Assembly: GCA_012840245.1 (NCBI GenBank)
Contig: DULR01000091.1
Coordinates: forward strand, 1-64,000
Direction: 5' to 3'
From: Clostridiaceae bacterium
GTDB lineage: Bacteria > Bacillota > Clostridia > DSM-8532
DNA: 64,000 bases
Shown here: piece by piece, positions 61,900 through 64,000 of the stretch
How the letters are laid out: every line of letters starts with the position of its first letter
Numbering within the stretch: the stretch's first letter is position 1
Program-made: the position numbers and the translations under genes
The notes under the pieces: generated by a model
Databases searched by the model: none
Told to the model about the DNA's origin: nothing
The model's input: only the letters and a program-made list of their open reading frames with translations

Positions 61900-62165
61900 A
61901 GTTTACTTCCTTTCTTCCTTTTTTCGACGGGACGGGAGTTTTTGTCCCGGCCGGCTTTGTTATTATTCGTTTTTTTTCTTTCGTCTATTCCCTGAACGGT
62001 CTGAAAGAACATATTTTGATGGCCTGAACCGGAGAAACTGTCTGTAAATAGCTAATGGTAATGAGTTCACAGGGCCGTGTAGCAAGTTTGGACTAGCACG
62101 AATAGTATGTAATGGGCTTGTTCGACATGGGAACATGCAAGTAAAAACAGAAAGGAGGGAAAAAA

Positions 62166-62834
62166 TTGAAAAAGAAGGTTCTTCAGGTTCCGGTAATTGT
62201 AGGAAAAGGATCGGAGCAGTTTTTTGTCGAAAAGGATGTTAAGATTTCTCCGCCCAGCCCTGCAATATACAAAATCGAACACATTGATAAGAAGGTGATT
62301 ATCACCGATGCTCACGTAATTCCGGGTAAGGTTATTTTCAACGCCTACATATGGAAGAACGTGTTATACAAGACTGTTGAGGAGGTCCACGACGGTATCG
62401 TCAATGGTCCGATCTATCATGCCACCTTCAAGATTCCGTTCGGCGGGTTCGTTGAAATCAAGCCTATAGGATGCGAAAAGGTCAAGGAAGGCGACGTGGC
62501 TGAGCTCCTCGAGGCCTATGTAGAAGGTGAAAAGGACTTCCTGCACGACGAAACGATATGTCAGGGCCAGAAGGTTTATTGCAGTCTTCTTGAGAAGGAC
62601 GTTGTAAAGGTTGCCTTCAAAGTTGTCAGAACAGAGCACGTCGATGTATGCGTCGAAGAAGAAAAGGAAAAAGAGGAAGAGAAGAAAGACTTGTGCAAAT
62701 GCGACAAGGACGGCAAATGGGATGACAAGAAAGAAGACAAGAAGTTCTTCAAGGAAGACGAGAAGTACGAATGGGACAAGCGTTACGACTGCCGCGGAGA
62801 CTACTATGCCAAATATCGCGGAAAATATTATTGA
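62166..62834 (+). CDS. SPOCS-domain (DUF3794) protein with charged C-terminal tail
   Basis: A 222-residue protein starting at TTG 62166 (GAAAGGAGGGAAAAAA before it). Residues about 35-150 form a DUF3794/SPOCS domain ('PSPAIYKIEHIDKKVIITDA', 'KVIFNAYIWKNVLYKTVE', 'FGGFVEIKPIGCEKVKEGD'), as in the spore morphogenetic protein SipL, which links to SpoIVA. There is no LysM domain. From about 165 on, the tail is almost only Lys, Asp, Glu and Tyr with a few Cys ('KKDLCKCDKDGKWDDKKEDK'). It is probably a spore coat or exosporium component, the tail possibly serving assembly or metal binding (inference). Confidence 0.82.
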   Translation: MKKKVLQVPVIVGKGSEQFFVEKDVKISPPSPAIYKIEHIDKKVIITDAHVIPGKVIFNAYIWKNVLYKTVEEVHDGIVNGPIYHATFKIPFGGFVEIKPIGCEKVKEGDVAELLEAYVEGEKDFLHDETICQGQKVYCSLLEKDVVKVAFKVVRTEHVDVCVEEEKEKEEEKKDLCKCDKDGKWDDKKEDKKFFKEDEKYEWDKRYDCRGDYYAKYRGKYY

Positions 62835-62854
62835 TTGCTTGCCTCAAATAAAAG

Positions 62855-62886
62855 AACAGGGTTGCGATTCAGGCAACCCTGTTTTT
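62855..62886 (+). terminator. Intrinsic terminator after the SPOCS gene
   Basis: AACAGGGTTGC (62855-62866 region) pairs with GCAACCCTGTT (62873-62883), followed by TTTT. It lies about 25 bases after the stop codon. Confidence 0.88.
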
Positions 62887-62984
62887 CTCTCACGCTGCAG
62901 GTAAATGAGCTGAAACGGGCGGCCAATGGTCGCCCTGAATTTTATTTCACAGTATTGGTCGCTCATGTCAAGTAAAAATAAGGA

Positions 62985-64000
62985 CTAGGAAATGATCATT
63001 TTGACCAGACGGTATCCGCCTGACAGATTATATACATTTTCAAAACCGTTCTGGCCGAGGATCCTTGCCGCGATATACCCGCGGAATCCAACCTGGCAGA
63101 AGACATAAACAGGTTTGCTCTCGTCAAGCTCGGATATACGCTCACGGAGTTCATCCAAAGGAATGTTGACGGCTCCTTCCAGAGAGCCTTTTGCATATTC
63201 TTCCCTGGTTCTGACGTCAAGAAGGATGGCCTCGTCAGGGTTTATATCCTTAACATCATGCCAGTGGAAAACTTTCATCATGCCGCTGATAATATTGGAA
63301 GCCACATATCCTGCTATGTTGACAGGGTCTTTTGCCGAACCGAACGGAGGGGAATATGAAAGCTCAAGATTTGCAAGGCCATGAACGGTCATTCCTGCCT
63401 TGATAGCGGTGGCAATAATGTCGATCCGTTTGTCCACACCTTTGAACCCGGTGATCTGAGCACCCAGTATCCTGCCGCTCTGTTTTTCGAACATCAGCTT
63501 GATGGTCATGAAGGAAGCACCGGGGTAATAACTTGCGTTGGAAGGACTGAAGGTAAATGATTTTTCATAATCAACTCCTGATTCCTTAAGCGATCTTTCA
63601 TTGTTTCCGGTCATTGCCACGGTCATATCGAAAGCCTTCAGTATCGATGTACCCAGCGTACCGTCATAGGTGCTTTCGATACCGGCTATATTGTCGGCGG
63701 CTATACGTCCCTGACGATTGGCAGGAGAGGCAAGAGGAACGAATGCTTTTTTCCCTGAAACAAAATCGATAGTTTCGACCGCATCACCTGCGGCATAAAT
63801 GAACGGGTCGCTTGTTCTCATGTGATTGTCGGTAACGATGCAGCCTCTGATCCCCATTTCCAGGCCCACATCCTTTGCCAGGAAACTTTCCGGCCTTACT
63901 CCGACTGCAAGTATGACCATATCTGTCCTTAAGACAGATCCATCGTCCAGTACGACGTCATATACGCCTTCATCAGAACGAATTGCGGTAACGGCTCGGT
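62985..64000 (-). CDS. CoA-disulfide reductase-like FAD enzyme with C-terminal rhodanese domain, N-terminus outside window
   Basis: The frame is open from the stop at 62985-62987 to the right edge, so at least 338 residues are visible and the N-terminal FAD fold with its redox Cys is missing. Seen are the NADH/FAD-domain end ('MVILAVGVRPESFLAKDVGL', 'IYAAGDAVET'), the dimerisation domain ('LGTSILKAFDMTVAMTGNNE'), and a rhodanese domain in the last ~90 residues with active-site loop 'VFCQVGFRGYIAARIL' (Cys). This is the CoADR-RHD/Npsr type, which reduces CoA disulfides, persulfides or polysulfides in the cytosol. An ATG at 63918-63920 lies inside the gene and is not its start. Confidence 0.88.
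   Translation of the reverse strand, partial: RAVTAIRSDEGVYDVVLDDGSVLRTDMVILAVGVRPESFLAKDVGLEMGIRGCIVTDNHMRTSDPFIYAAGDAVETIDFVSGKKAFVPLASPANRQGRIAADNIAGIESTYDGTLGTSILKAFDMTVAMTGNNERSLKESGVDYEKSFTFSPSNASYYPGASFMTIKLMFEKQSGRILGAQITGFKGVDKRIDIIATAIKAGMTVHGLANLELSYSPPFGSAKDPVNIAGYVASNIISGMMKVFHWHDVKDINPDEAILLDVRTREEYAKGSLEGAVNIPLDELRERISELDESKPVYVFCQVGFRGYIAARILGQNGFENVYNLSGGYRLVKMIIS

Noticed and set aside
61656-62012. 118-residue minus-strand frame over the terminator and small gene region
   Set aside because: It crosses a strong terminator and overlaps the better-supported 61-residue gene, which has its own ribosome-binding site in another frame.
62576-62779. Ser-rich minus-strand frame opposite the SPOCS protein tail
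   Set aside because: The serine runs are the complement of the Lys/Asp/Glu-rich coding tail on the plus strand; no start signals.
1-64000. CRISPR arrays, tRNA or rRNA genes
   Set aside because: No regularly spaced direct repeats and no recognisable cloverleaf or rRNA segments were seen on reading both strands; a tRNAscan/CRISPR search could still find a diverged one.

Overview
The window reads as the chromosome of an anaerobic, spore-forming, plant-polysaccharide-using member of the Clostridia (Ruminiclostridium/Acetivibrio-like, an inference). The signs are an alpha/beta-type SASP, a SPOCS-domain (DUF3794) protein, an [FeFe]-hydrogenase-like protein, an endo-galactanase with a ricin-type lectin domain, AddAB, Trk potassium uptake, S-layer homology domains, and strong AGGAGG ribosome-binding sites with frequent GTG/TTG starts. 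No rRNA, tRNA or CRISPR array was recognised.

Layout. 1-1.2 kb: a truncated CysQ-like gene, a DUF3343 protein and a zinc-ribbon protein. 1.2-12 kb: a carbohydrate locus. On the minus strand are two ABC permeases, a solute-binding lipoprotein, a frameshifted GH53 galactanase and a large uncharacterised protein; divergent to it is a YesN/YesM-type two-component system that probably controls it. 12.07-16.05 kb: a compact transposon whose ends I could match to each other. It carries a SEC-C/TPR-like cargo protein, a DUF6431 protein, a DDE transposase, an ExeA/TniB-type AAA+ ATPase and a DUF5348 protein. It lies between two unrelated broken genes, a 40-codon remnant and an ISLre2 transposase cut in half. 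16.9-25.8 kb: an envelope-stress style island (BlaI repressor with twin operators, M56 metallopeptidase, frameshifted membrane protein, OmpR-type regulator, histidine kinase, ABC ATPase and FtsX permease).

25.8-38.3 kb: aldo/keto reductase, P-loop kinase-like protein, addB-addA recombination nuclease, trkA-trkH. 38.3-43.7 kb: a tiny Asn-rich gene, a SASP, cardiolipin synthase and a 1076-residue glycoside-phosphorylase-like enzyme with a LacI/CcpA-like palindrome just upstream. 43.8-51 kb: FAD oxidoreductase-Rieske fusion, N-terminally truncated multicopper oxidase joined to an SDR remnant, SDR, PadR/HAAS pair, EamA transporter. 51-64 kb: hydrogenase-like protein, GGDEF protein, PiT/DUF47 phosphate uptake, glycosyltransferase, PH-domain protein, SLH-M13 metallopeptidase, ketopantoate reductase-like protein, two very small proteins, the SPOCS protein and a CoA-disulfide-reductase/rhodanese enzyme cut by the window end.

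Recurring themes are dispersed intergenic repeats (a GGGACGGTTC inverted-repeat family at 45.4 and 50.5-51.0 kb, a GTCATYCTGA family at 22.2 and 50.9 kb, a GGGACA family at 27.0 kb) and several broken genes: two single-frame disruptions in short repeats, and three truncations at rearrangement points. Family assignments come from recognising motifs by eye; no database search was possible.
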